A DNA stretch of 61,898 nt from Burkholderiales bacterium (GTDB lineage Bacteria > Pseudomonadota > Gammaproteobacteria > Burkholderiales > Burkholderiaceae_C): contig JAGWTU010000031.1 of assembly GCA_028868825.1 (NCBI GenBank), positions 1 through 61,898 on the forward strand, read 5' to 3'. The notes beneath the pieces were generated by a model. It ran no database searches and was not told where the DNA came from. It was given only the letters and a program-made list of their open reading frames with translations. The translations under genes and the position numbers were made by a program. Within the stretch, counting starts at the first letter, position 1. Each line of letters starts with the position of its first letter. Below are positions 52,650 through 60,899 of this stretch, in pieces.

Positions 52650-54103
52650 CGATGTGGCGCGCGGCGCAGCTCGTCGGCGTGCCGCGCGGCACGCTGCAGC
52701 AGCGCGTGCGCGCCGGCGAGATCGAGACCAGCGACGGCCTCGTCTCGACGGCGGCGCTGCTCGCGCTGTACCCGCAGGCGCGGCTCGAATCGGGCGGCCT
52801 GCTCGAACAGGTGGCGAAGATCCGCGACGAATCGTTCGCGCGCCGGCTGCGCGAGCGCATCCTGCCGAGCCAGGAGGTGCTGGCGCAGCGGCTGTACGCG
52901 CAGAGCCAGGAACTCGCCGACACGCAGCGCCATCTGCAGCGCTACCACGCGCTCGTGCTGCAACTGCGTCGCTCGCTCCAGGACGCGAGCGCCGCGGCAG
53001 CCGATGCGCCGCTGGCCCCCCGGATCCTGCGCGAGCTGAACGACGGGCTGGCGCGGGTGCTCGCAACCGAATCGGTCGATGTGCTGGACGTGATGGACGA
53101 CATGCTCAAATTGGTCTCGGCCCAGGTGACGCTGCGACCCAGCGGCCACCAGTTCGTCGTCGAGGGGCGCGACACGCTGCTGCAGGCGGCGCTGCGCGCC
53201 GGCCTGAAACCCAATTACGGCTGCGGCAACGGCACCTGCGGCATGTGCAAGGTGCGCGTCACTGCGGGCCAGGTCGCGCGCACGATGCCGACCGACTACG
53301 CGCTCTCGGCGCAGGAGAAGGAGCAGGGCTACGTGCTGTCGTGCGCGCACACGGCGGCGAGCGCCGAGCTGACGATCGAATCGCTCGAGGCCGCCGGGCC
53401 CGCCGACATCCCCGACCAGCACATCGTCTGCAACGTGCGCGCGCTGCGCCCGCTGAGCCCCGACACGCTGCTGCTGCACCTGCAGACGCCGCGCAGCCAT
53501 CGCCTGCGCTTCCTCGCCGGCCAGGGCGTCGTGCTCTCGCCCGCGGGCAGCGATGTCAGCGCGCTGCACCCGATCGCGAGCTGCCCCTGCGACGACCGCA
53601 ACCTGCAGTTCTTCATCGCCCGCGACGCCGACGACGCCTTTGCCTGCGCGCTCTTCGACGGCGCGGTGAAGGCCGGCGACGCGATCGGCATCGCCGGACC
53701 GAGCGGCCAGTTCGTGCTCGCCGAAGGTTCGCTGCCGCTCGTCTTCCTGGCCTGCGACACCGGCTTCGCGCCGGCGAAGAGCCTGATCGAGCATGCGATG
53801 TCGCTCGACGCCGCGCCGTCGATCACGCTGTACTGGCTGGCGACGCGCCCCGACGGCCACTTCATGGCCAACCAATGCCGCGCCTGGTCGGAGGCGCTCG
53901 ACCCGTTCGAGTACGCGCTCTCGACCCACGACGACGCCGTCGGCGGCGCGCGCGCGATGGCGGCCGCCGTGCGCGCCGACCTGTTCGACATCGACAGCGA
54001 CTTCTACATCGCCGGGCCGGCCGCTTTCGTCACGACGCTGCAGTCCGAACTGGCCGCCGCCGGCGTGCCGGCGGCGCAGATCCACGCCGAGGCCGCGCGA
54101 TGA
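52634..54103 (+). CDS. HTH - coiled coil - [2Fe-2S] ferredoxin - FNR-type reductase fusion
   Basis: A 489-aa protein. Order: a MerR/excisionase-like HTH (MWRAAQLVGVPRGTLQQRVRAGEI, about 7-45), a charged coiled coil (55-115), a plant-type [2Fe-2S] domain with C197, C202, C205 and C237 (NYGCGNGTCGMCK, LSCAH), a flavin-type barrel and an NAD-binding-like domain (VFLACDTGFAPAKSLI). The usual RxYS flavin motif is replaced by LHPIASCPC, so flavin binding is uncertain. TTG 52634, preceded by GGAGG, overlaps the TauD-like gene. It may be a redox-sensing DNA-binding protein or an electron donor to the oxygenase. Confidence 0.8.
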   Translation: MAQWLTMWRAAQLVGVPRGTLQQRVRAGEIETSDGLVSTAALLALYPQARLESGGLLEQVAKIRDESFARRLRERILPSQEVLAQRLYAQSQELADTQRHLQRYHALVLQLRRSLQDASAAAADAPLAPRILRELNDGLARVLATESVDVLDVMDDMLKLVSAQVTLRPSGHQFVVEGRDTLLQAALRAGLKPNYGCGNGTCGMCKVRVTAGQVARTMPTDYALSAQEKEQGYVLSCAHTAASAELTIESLEAAGPADIPDQHIVCNVRALRPLSPDTLLLHLQTPRSHRLRFLAGQGVVLSPAGSDVSALHPIASCPCDDRNLQFFIARDADDAFACALFDGAVKAGDAIGIAGPSGQFVLAEGSLPLVFLACDTGFAPAKSLIEHAMSLDAAPSITLYWLATRPDGHFMANQCRAWSEALDPFEYALSTHDDAVGGARAMAAAVRADLFDIDSDFYIAGPAAFVTTLQSELAAAGVPAAQIHAEAAR

Positions 54104-54456
54104 GCTGCGGCTGCCGCGCGGGCGAGGACGCTGCCGCCGACGACGACGATGGCTGCAGCGGCGGCGAGTCCTATGCGCTGCGCGTGCTCGGCGACGCGAT
54201 GGCGCCCGAGTTCAACGACGGCGAGATCATCGTCGTCGAGCCCGACGGCGCGCTGCGCGACGGCAGCTATGTCGTCGCGCGGCACGAGGGCCACTGGATC
54301 TTCCGCCAGCTCGTCGCGCAGGGGCCGGGCTGGGCGCTGCATGCGCTTGACGGGCGCCACGACGACCTGCCGCTGCCCGACCTCGGCGCGGTGCACGGCG
54401 TCGTGATCCAGAAATCGGTGCCGGGGCGGCGGCGGCTGACGCGGCGCTACGTTTGA
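54100..54456 (+). CDS. S24/LexA-type peptidase-fold protein with lost catalytic residues
   Basis: A 118-aa protein whose middle matches the S24 fold: YALRVLGDAMAPEFNDGEIIVVEPDGALRDGSYVVARHEGHWIFRQL. The nucleophile Ser of GDSM is Ala (A33), and the catalytic Lys region reads IFRQL instead of VKRL, so self-cleavage is not expected. The N-terminus has C3, C5 and C19 in an acidic stretch, which could bind metal. It overlaps the preceding HTH-reductase gene (ATGA) and closes the operon. Confidence 0.72.
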   Translation: MSCGCRAGEDAAADDDDGCSGGESYALRVLGDAMAPEFNDGEIIVVEPDGALRDGSYVVARHEGHWIFRQLVAQGPGWALHALDGRHDDLPLPDLGAVHGVVIQKSVPGRRRLTRRYV

Positions 54457-54489
54457 CGGCGCCGCACGGCAGCGTTCAGACGGCATCCT

Positions 54490-55734
54490 TCAGATCCAAC
54501 CGAGCGCCGCCACCGCCGCGCTGCCGACCACGAGCAGCCAGGGCGGCAGCTTCCACGCCACCAGCAGCACGATGGCGACGGCGACCGCCACCGCGTCGAG
54601 CGGCCGCTGCACCGCGCGCGTCCACACCGGCCCCAGGAAGGCCGCCAGCAGCAGGCCGACGACGGCCGCGTTGACGCCCTGCAGCGTGCGCCGCATCGGC
54701 GCCAGCCGGCGCAGCCGCTCCCAGTACGGCAGGGTGCCGACGACGAGCAGGAAACCGGGCAGGAAGATCGCGACGAGCGCGATCGCGGCGCCGATCCAGC
54801 CGGCGGGGTCGCGGTTCGATGCCGCGCCGATGAAGGCGGCGAAGGTGAACAGCGGCCCCGGCACCGCCTGCGCCGCGCCATAGCCGGCCATGAAACGGTC
54901 GTCGCTGAGCCAGCCCGGCGGCACGACCTCCGCGCGCAGCAGCGGCAGCACGACATGGCCGCCGCCGAAGACGAGGGCGCCGGCGCGGTAGCAGCGGTCG
55001 AAGAGCTGGAGCGGGTACGACGCATCGATGCGCGCAAGCAGCGGCAGCGCGACCAGCAGCCCCGCGAAGGCGATCAGCGGCACGAGTGCGAACGACCTGG
55101 CCACGCCACCCGAGCTGCCGCCCGTGTCGACCGGCGGCGCCGCCGCCATCGCGTCCGGAGCGGCTGCGACATCGCCGCCATCGAGCCAGCGCCAGCCGAC
55201 GAGTCCGGCGACGGCGATCGCGCCGACCTGGCCCGCCGCGCTCGGCCACAGCGTCGCCGCGGCGCAGGCGGCCACGGCCAGCGTGGCCCGTTCGCGACCC
55301 TGCGCCATCGTCCGTCCCATGCCCCAGACGGCCTGCGCGACGACCGCGGCGGCGGCGATCTCCAGGCCGTGCAGCCAGCCCCCGCCGAGCCCGGCGCCCC
55401 AGCGCGCGAGGCCGAAGGCGAACAGCACCAGCGCCAGCGCCGACGGCAGCGTGAAGCCGACCCAGGCCGCGAGCGCGCCGGCGAGTCCGGCGCGGCGATG
55501 GCCGATGGCGATCCCGACCTGGCTGCTCGCCGGCCCGGGCAGGAACTGGCACAGCGCGACGAGGTCGGCGTAGGCGGCGTCGTCGAGCCAGCGGCGGCGC
55601 GTGACGAACTCGGCGCGGAAATAGCCCAGGTGCGCGACCGGTCCGCCGAACGAAGTCAGCCCCAGGCGAGCGAAGGCGAGGAAGACGCGAGCGACCGAGG
55701 CGTCGGCGACCTCGCCGGGGTCGGATGGGCGCAT
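54490..55734 (-). CDS. chrA: chromate transporter family protein ChrA (two-domain)
   Basis: A 414-aa membrane protein with the duplicated CHR domain. The N-terminal half has LTSFGGPVAHLGYFRAEFV and LCQFLPGPASSQVGIAIGHRRAGLAGALAAW. The C-terminal half has the counterpart GALVFGGGHVVLPLLRAEVV and AAQAVPGPLFTFAAFIG. It exports chromate by proton antiport and may also handle sulfate. Start 55734 (MRPSDPGEV) is chosen because earlier codons run into intergenic sequence. It is convergent with the dsr-linked cluster. Confidence 0.92.
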   Translation of the reverse strand: MRPSDPGEVADASVARVFLAFARLGLTSFGGPVAHLGYFRAEFVTRRRWLDDAAYADLVALCQFLPGPASSQVGIAIGHRRAGLAGALAAWVGFTLPSALALVLFAFGLARWGAGLGGGWLHGLEIAAAAVVAQAVWGMGRTMAQGRERATLAVAACAAATLWPSAAGQVGAIAVAGLVGWRWLDGGDVAAAPDAMAAAPPVDTGGSSGGVARSFALVPLIAFAGLLVALPLLARIDASYPLQLFDRCYRAGALVFGGGHVVLPLLRAEVVPPGWLSDDRFMAGYGAAQAVPGPLFTFAAFIGAASNRDPAGWIGAAIALVAIFLPGFLLVVGTLPYWERLRRLAPMRRTLQGVNAAVVGLLLAAFLGPVWTRAVQRPLDAVAVAVAIVLLVAWKLPPWLLVVGSAAVAALGWI

Positions 55735-55831
55735 CGCGGCATTGTCTTCGAGAGGCCCTCCTTGGCGCTGGCGCCGGCGCCGATGCCGGCTGCTACAGTG
55801 CGCGCCCCGACCCGATCGCGCTGGAGCCCCG

Positions 55832-56476
55832 ATGTCCCTGTTCCCGAACCGCTGGCGCGCCCTGGCCGCCGCCCTGCTCGCCGCGCTGGCGTTGCCGCTG
55901 GCGACGCCGGCCCATGCCGGCGGCGGGCCGCTGGGCATCGACCATGAAATCGCGTTCGACCAAAGCGGCATCTGGGCCCGCCGCTACCAGGTCGGCGTCG
56001 AGTACGGCGTCATCGCGGTCGAATTCGCCGGTGCACTCTGGCTCGGCAACGACGATGCCGTGGGACACCAGTTCTGGCAGGCTATCGACTCGACGGCTTT
56101 CGCATCGGCCACCGCCTTCGTGATGAAGCGCGCCTTCGGCCGCGCGCGGCCCAACGCCGGACTCGGTCCCGACGCCTGGGGTCGCGGCGCCTGCTGCGAG
56201 AGTTTCCCGAGCGGCGAGGTGACGCTGCAGGCGGCCTTCGTGACGCCGCTGATCCTCGCCAACCGGGAAGCGCATCCGTGGATCTGGGCGCTCGAGGCGC
56301 TGCCCGCCTACGACGCCGTCGCGCGCATGAAGAGCCAGGCGCATTGGCAGACCGACGTGCTCGCGGGCTGGGCCATCGGCACCGCGGCGGGCTACTGGGC
56401 GGCTTCGCGCCAGGTGCCGTTCTTCGTCCAGTGGGTGCCGCATGGCCTGAGCGTCGGCTACGCGCGCCGGTTCTGA
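55832..56476 (+). CDS. exported PAP2-superfamily phosphatase-like protein with altered motif
   Basis: A 214-aa protein with a signal peptide (RALAAALLAALALPLATPAHA). PAP2 motifs: KRAFGRARP (KxxxxxxRP-like), SFPSGEVT where family members have PSGH, and ARMKSQAHWQTDVLAG (SRxxxxxHxxxD-like). The motif 2 His, normally the general acid, is Glu, so activity is uncertain. It could be a lipid- or undecaprenyl-phosphate phosphatase relative or a non-catalytic derivative. It is divergent from chrA. Confidence 0.75.
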   Translation: MSLFPNRWRALAAALLAALALPLATPAHAGGGPLGIDHEIAFDQSGIWARRYQVGVEYGVIAVEFAGALWLGNDDAVGHQFWQAIDSTAFASATAFVMKRAFGRARPNAGLGPDAWGRGACCESFPSGEVTLQAAFVTPLILANREAHPWIWALEALPAYDAVARMKSQAHWQTDVLAGWAIGTAAGYWAASRQVPFFVQWVPHGLSVGYARRF

Positions 56477-56517
56477 GGCCTTCCCTGGTCTAGCCGACGC
56501 ATCGCCATAATGGTCCG

Positions 56518-56733
56518 ATGAAGTTCTTCTACTGGACGATGGCGATCGTGATCGTGGGCACCTTCGTGCCCTCGGTCTTCTACCTCGTCCTCTACGTCAC
56601 CACCGGCATCGACACCTGCCTGCTGCGGGCGCGTGCCTTCTGGAACGTGTCGCGGGTGTTCTCGCTGTTCGGCTTCAACATCCTGATCTGGGGTCACGTG
56701 GTCGTCGGGCTCTGGCAGATCTGGTTCCACTGA
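56518..56733 (+). CDS. small two-helix membrane protein
   Basis: A 71-aa protein with two hydrophobic segments (about 5-29 and 44-69), no signal cleavage site and no recognised domain. The composition (FYWTMAIVIVGTFVPSVFYLVLYV, FSLFGFNILIWGHVVVGLWQIWF) is unlike random frames, and the ATG follows a short intergenic gap. Function unknown. Confidence 0.6.
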   Translation: MKFFYWTMAIVIVGTFVPSVFYLVLYVTTGIDTCLLRARAFWNVSRVFSLFGFNILIWGHVVVGLWQIWFH

Positions 56734-56762
56734 ACGCCGCGCCCGGCGCGCTTTCGTTTCGT

Positions 56763-56795
56763 CTCAATCGCGGCTCAATCGCGGCTCAATCGGGG
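56763..56795. repeat. three tandem copies of an 11-bp repeat at the end of the J-domain gene
   Basis: CTCAATCGCGG occurs at 56763-56773 and 56774-56784, and as CTCAATCGGGG at 56785-56795. The stop codon of the minus-strand J-domain gene lies in the third copy (its first in the gene's sense). Copy-number change would alter only the 3' untranslated region. The same 11-mer also occurs once at 49854-49864, just before the 69-aa gene. Confidence 0.85.
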
Positions 56796-57775
56796 CGTTC
56801 GCGCGCCCAGGCTTCGAGTTCGCGCTCCCAGGCCTCGACGCGCGCATCGCGGCCCTGCGCTGCGGCGGCCGCGGCGAGGCGATCGAGCAGGATCTGCAGA
56901 TCGGCGCCGGCGTGCGGCGTGAAGCGCGGCTCGACCCTGAACCAGAGATCGGCGCGCGCGCCGCGGCGCGTTGCCGGGAAACCGCGACCCGGCAGCCGGT
57001 ATTCGCATTCGCCGCGGCGCAGCGTCAATGCCTGCGGGCCTTCGAGCGTCGGCACGGCGATCGTGCGCTCGGCCACCCAGGCGTAACCGTCGACCGGCAG
57101 GTCGCAGCGCAGCGTGCCGTCGTCTTCGAGCGTGAACCAGCGGTGGCGCGGCACCTCGACCTCGAGGTCCAGCGCCGGCGTACCGCCGCCGCGACGCGCG
57201 CCGACGTGGAGCGCGTCGCCGTCGCGCACGCCGACCGGAAACCGCACCTCGCAGCGCCAGCGCCGCTCGCCGCGGCCGGCGCCGCCGCAATCGGCGCAGC
57301 GCGGGCGCTCGACGCCGCTGCCGCCGCAGTCGGCGCAGGTCTCGGCCGGGCCGAGCCAGCCGAACCACAGCGGACGCCGCAGCGATCCGGCGCCAGCGCA
57401 GGCCGCGCAGTCGCGCGCCGGTTCGATCCAGCCGGCGCCGGCGCAGGTGGTGCAGACGGCTTCATGGCTGCCGCGCAGCGTCTTGATGCAGCCGGCAGCG
57501 GCTTCCTCCAGCGTGACGCGGACGCGGCGGCGGACCGGCGGCGGCGCGGCGGCCTCGTCGCCGCCTTCGTCCCCGTCGTCGTCGATCGCATCGTCCGCGG
57601 CCGCGCCGCGGATCAGCTCCACCGCGAGGTTGATGCGCTGCATGCGCGCCAGCGCCTCGGCGCCGGCGTTGCGGTCGGGGTGCCAGCGTGAGGCCAGGCT
57701 GCGCCAGGCGGCCTTGACCTCGGCCGCGCTGGCGCCGGGCGCGAGCCCGAGTTCGGCGTAGGCGTCGGCGACCAT
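56786..57775 (-). CDS. J-domain protein with DnaJ-type zinc-finger region
   Basis: A 329-aa DnaJ-related co-chaperone. The J domain spans residues 1-60 with HPD at 32-34 (SRWHPDRNAG). The usual Gly/Phe-rich linker is replaced by an acidic/Pro linker (DDAIDDDGDEGGDEAAAPPP). Four CxxCxGxG-type modules follow (CTTCAGAG, CAACAGAG, CADCGGSG, CADCGGAG), then two DnaJ C-terminal substrate-binding subdomains. It probably activates an Hsp70 on particular clients. Its start overlaps the patatin gene stop. Confidence 0.85.
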   Translation of the reverse strand: MVADAYAELGLAPGASAAEVKAAWRSLASRWHPDRNAGAEALARMQRINLAVELIRGAAADDAIDDDGDEGGDEAAAPPPVRRRVRVTLEEAAAGCIKTLRGSHEAVCTTCAGAGWIEPARDCAACAGAGSLRRPLWFGWLGPAETCADCGGSGVERPRCADCGGAGRGERRWRCEVRFPVGVRDGDALHVGARRGGGTPALDLEVEVPRHRWFTLEDDGTLRCDLPVDGYAWVAERTIAVPTLEGPQALTLRRGECEYRLPGRGFPATRRGARADLWFRVEPRFTPHAGADLQILLDRLAAAAAAQGRDARVEAWERELEAWARERPD

Positions 57776-58830
57776 CAGACGAACCAGCGCCGCAGGTCGA
57801 CGGTCGTGCGCGCGCCGACATCGCGCTCGTGCGCGGCGATCCAGGCCTGCGCCCGCGCGTGCCCCTGGTCGCGCAGCAGTTCGAGGAAGGGGCCATGGGC
57901 GATCAGCCGCGTCTCGCCGCGCTGCACGCTGGCGAGATCCTGGGTGTCGATCATGTGGAAGCGCAGCGCGTTCAGCCGGCGTTCGAGCCGCCCGCTGAAT
58001 CCCCAACTGCGGCCCCACCCGCCGCGCGCGACATCGCCGGCCTGGACGATGGCGGCCATCTCGCGCATCAGCCCGGCGCCGAAGGCGAGTTCGAGCGTGC
58101 GCTCGTCGATCGCCGCCACGCCCTGCGGCGGCTCGTGGCGGCGCAGCGGATTCAGCAGCACGAGCAGGATGTCGGCGCTGTCGCAGTCGGCGACGAGCGG
58201 GAACACCGCCGGGTTGGCCGCGTAGCCGCCGTCCCAATAGGCCTCGCCGCCTATCGTCACCGGGTGGTGCAGCCGCGGCAGGCAGGTCGAGGCGACGAGC
58301 GCGTCCAGCGTCAGCTCGGTCTCGCGGAACAGGCGCAGCTTGCCGCTGCTGACCTGGGTCGCGGCGATGAAGAGCTTGAACGGGCTGTGCGCGCGCAACG
58401 CCGCGAAATCGACCTGCTCGGCGAGCAGCTCGCGCAGTGCGTCGCGGTTGGTCGGGTTGATCTGCTCGGGCGAGAACTGGCCCAGCCAGCGCATCATCCA
58501 ATGCGCGGCGGGTGACAGCGCGATCTGCTCGCCCTCGCCGCGCACCATCCACTCGCTGGGCACGCGCGCGGCCAGCGTGAGCCAGAAGTCGGCGAGCGCG
58601 CGCCGCGCGCCTGCGCGGCCGTCGCGCCGCCAGCCCTCGGCGTAGAGCACGGCATTGACGGCACCGGCGCTGCTGCCGCTGAGCCCTTCGAAGGCCAGCG
58701 CTTCGCAGCCGGCGAGCGCGTCCAGCACGCCCCAGGTGTAGGCGCCATGTGCGCCGCCGCCCTGCAAAGCCAGATTCAGCCGGCGGCGGCGTCTGCGAAA
58801 CAGCCGCCAGGCGACCGAGGGAGTATTCAT
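57775..58830 (-). CDS. patatin-like phospholipase
   Basis: A 351-aa protein with the patatin oxyanion loop LALQGGGAHGAYTWG, nucleophile motif GSSAG (S54) and catalytic Asp in WDGGYAANP. The family hydrolyses acyl esters of lipids or resembles RssA-type cytoplasmic proteins. A basic N-terminal stretch (RLFRRRRRRLN) could associate with membranes. No signal peptide is evident. It shares an overlapping junction with the J-domain gene, suggesting one transcript. Confidence 0.87.
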   Translation of the reverse strand: MNTPSVAWRLFRRRRRRLNLALQGGGAHGAYTWGVLDALAGCEALAFEGLSGSSAGAVNAVLYAEGWRRDGRAGARRALADFWLTLAARVPSEWMVRGEGEQIALSPAAHWMMRWLGQFSPEQINPTNRDALRELLAEQVDFAALRAHSPFKLFIAATQVSSGKLRLFRETELTLDALVASTCLPRLHHPVTIGGEAYWDGGYAANPAVFPLVADCDSADILLVLLNPLRRHEPPQGVAAIDERTLELAFGAGLMREMAAIVQAGDVARGGWGRSWGFSGRLERRLNALRFHMIDTQDLASVQRGETRLIAHGPFLELLRDQGHARAQAWIAAHERDVGARTTVDLRRWFV

Positions 58831-58931
58831 CAGGGTGGGAAGAGGATTTCGGGTTAACCCTAGCATACCGGTGCGACACCCCGGCCTTGCCTTCGTCCTG
58901 TCACGGGGTCGGCGTAACATCCCTGTTCGCC

Positions 58932-59579
58932 ATGGGCCCATCGAACGACCGGTCACCCAACCGTCGCGCCGCGCTCGACCGGTACCGCCAGCGCGCGGCG
59001 ATCTACGACTGGGAACTGGCCGCCTTCGAGCCGCTGCGCCGCGCCGCCGTCGAGCGGCTGCAGCTCGCGCCCGGCGACCGCGTCCTCGACCTGGGTTGCG
59101 GCACCGGCCTCAGCCTGGCCGCGCTGCACGCGGGCAGCGGCGATGCGGGCCAGGTCGTCGGCGTCGAGCAATGCCCCGAGATGATCGAGATCGCGCATGA
59201 GCGCGTGCGCTGCGGCCATTGGCGCGGCGTGCGGCTGATCTGCGCGCCGGTCGAGGCGGCCGAGCTGGCCGGGCCGGCCGATGCGGCGCTGTTCCACTTC
59301 ACCCACGACATCCTGCAATGCGCCGCCGCGCTCGACAACGTGCTGCGCCACCTCAGGCCCGGCGCGCGCATCGTCGCCACCGGCCTGAAATGGGCGCCGC
59401 CGGGGCCGCTGTGGGCGCTCGTCAACGGCTTCGTGCTGCCGGCCGCCCTCTATTCGGTGACCTCGCTCGCCTCGCTCGACCGGCCCTGGGCGCTGCTCGA
59501 GCAGCGCCTCGGTCCGATGGCGGTCGAGGACAGCCTGTGCGGGGGCGGTTTCATCGCCAGCGCCGAATACCGGCCCTGA
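58932..59579 (+). CDS. class I SAM-dependent methyltransferase
   Basis: A 215-aa protein with the SAM motif I VLDLGCGTGLSL (residues 51-62), motif II VVGVEQCPEMIEIA, and a methyltransferase core ending FIASAEYRP. The N-terminal RYRQRAAIYDWELAAFEPLRR resembles small-molecule or quinone/phospholipid methyltransferases (Methyltransf_11/25 type). Substrate unknown. It is divergent from the patatin gene with about 100 bases between. Confidence 0.85.
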   Translation: MGPSNDRSPNRRAALDRYRQRAAIYDWELAAFEPLRRAAVERLQLAPGDRVLDLGCGTGLSLAALHAGSGDAGQVVGVEQCPEMIEIAHERVRCGHWRGVRLICAPVEAAELAGPADAALFHFTHDILQCAAALDNVLRHLRPGARIVATGLKWAPPGPLWALVNGFVLPAALYSVTSLASLDRPWALLEQRLGPMAVEDSLCGGGFIASAEYRP

Positions 59580-59690
59580 CCAGACCGGCTTGCGTGCACG
59601 CCGCCCCGCGGCGGTGCCGCCCGTCCCATCGATGCCCGCCCGCGGTGCGATTCCGGCACCCGCAGGCCCTCCAGCGCTGGCGCGCCGCTT

Positions 59691-59716
59691 GCTTGTATAC
59701 CGGTCGGCACACAAGC
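59691..59716 (+). promoter_or_regulatory. 26-bp imperfect palindrome upstream of the BMP-type transporter
   Basis: GCTTGTATACCG and CGGCACACAAGC are inverted halves (10 of 12 bases pair) separated by GT. The element is centred 76 bases before the ATG of the BMP-family gene, in a 200-base gap that otherwise holds nothing recognisable. The CTTGTATAC-like half resembles GntR-family operators, so purine- or nucleoside-responsive control is possible. No regulator gene is adjacent. Confidence 0.45.
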
Positions 59717-59779
59717 TGGGTCCGTCGCGTCCGCCGACCGGCCGGCGCCCTGGGCCTACATCGATCAGGAGTGGCAACC

Positions 59780-60886
59780 ATGTCCGAGCAACAGTGGAAT
59801 CGGCGTGAATGGACCCGTGGCGCGCTGGCGCTGGCGGCCTCGGGGCTGGCCGGGCGCGCGCTGGCGGCGCCGCCGCTGACGGCGGGCTTCATCTATGTCG
59901 GCGCGCGCGACGACTACGGCTACAACCAGTCGCATGCCGAGGGCGTCGCGCTGGTGCGCAAGATGGCCGGCGTGAAGGTGGTCGACGAGGAGAACGTCCC
60001 CGAGACCACCGCGGTGCAGAAGACGATGGAAGGGATGATCGTCCAGGACGGCGCGTCGCTGCTGTTCCCGACCTCGTTCGGCTATTTCGACCCGCATATG
60101 CTGGCCGTCGCGGCCAAGTACCCGAAGGTGCGCTTCGCGCATTGCGGCGGCATGTGGACGGCCGGCAAGCACCCGCTGAACACCGGCAGCTTCTTCGGCT
60201 ACATCGACGAGGGCCAGTACCTCAACGGCATCATCGCCGGCCACGCGACGAAGAGCAAAAAGCTCGGTTTCGTCGCCGCCAAGCCGATCCCGCAGGTGCT
60301 GCGCAACATCAACGCCTTCACGCTGGGCGCGCAGTCGGTGCACCCGGAGATCACGACGAACGTCATCTTCACCGGCGACTGGAGCATGCCGGTCAAGGAG
60401 GCCGAGGCGACGAACAGCCTCGCCGACCAGGGCGCCGATGTCTTCACGATGCATGTCGACGGACCGAAGGTCGTCGTCGAGACGGCGGCGCGGCGCGGCA
60501 AGCTGGTCTGCGGCTACCACGCCTCGCAGGCCAAGCTCGCGCCGCAGGCCTACCTGACCGGCGCCGAGTGGAACTGGATCACCGCCTACAAGCAGATCAT
60601 CGACGCCGCGATCGCCGGCAAGCCGCACCCGAATTTCGTGCGCGGCGGGCTCAAGGAGGGCTTCGTCAAGAGCTCGCCCTACGGCGCGATGGTCGGCGAG
60701 CCGGCGCGCCGGCAGGCCGAGGCGGTGCGCGCGAAGATGATGCAGGACAAGTTCGACATCTTCGCCGGCGAGATCAAGGACAACACCGGCAAGGTCGTGA
60801 TCCCCAAGGGCAAGGTCTACCGCCAGACCGACATCGAACTCGAGGGCATGAACTACCTCGTGCAGGGCGTCGTCGGCAAGGCCTGA
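59780..60886 (+). CDS. BMP-family (PnrA/Med-type) ABC transporter substrate-binding protein
   Basis: A 368-aa exported protein with a signal of RR type (NRREWTRGALALAASGLAGRALA) that may be Tat- or Sec-dependent. The basic membrane protein fold starts LTAGFIYVGARDDYGYNQSHAEG and continues with FPTSFGYFDPHMLAVAAKYP, GSFFGYIDEGQYLNGIIAGHATKS and ADVFTMHVDGPKVV. Such proteins bind nucleosides, purines or related compounds for uptake. AGGAG lies 8 bases before the ATG. A permease gene follows 13 bases later. Confidence 0.92.
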   Translation: MSEQQWNRREWTRGALALAASGLAGRALAAPPLTAGFIYVGARDDYGYNQSHAEGVALVRKMAGVKVVDEENVPETTAVQKTMEGMIVQDGASLLFPTSFGYFDPHMLAVAAKYPKVRFAHCGGMWTAGKHPLNTGSFFGYIDEGQYLNGIIAGHATKSKKLGFVAAKPIPQVLRNINAFTLGAQSVHPEITTNVIFTGDWSMPVKEAEATNSLADQGADVFTMHVDGPKVVVETAARRGKLVCGYHASQAKLAPQAYLTGAEWNWITAYKQIIDAAIAGKPHPNFVRGGLKEGFVKSSPYGAMVGEPARRQAEAVRAKMMQDKFDIFAGEIKDNTGKVVIPKGKVYRQTDIELEGMNYLVQGVVGKA

Positions 60887-60899
60887 GCCCGGCAGCGAC

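Noticed and set aside
49854..56795. Repeated 11-mers as a possible CRISPR array serving the Cas6-like protein
   Set aside because: Units are 11 bp, directly tandem with no spacers, and too few. No 24-40 bp repeat with regular spacers was seen anywhere in the window.
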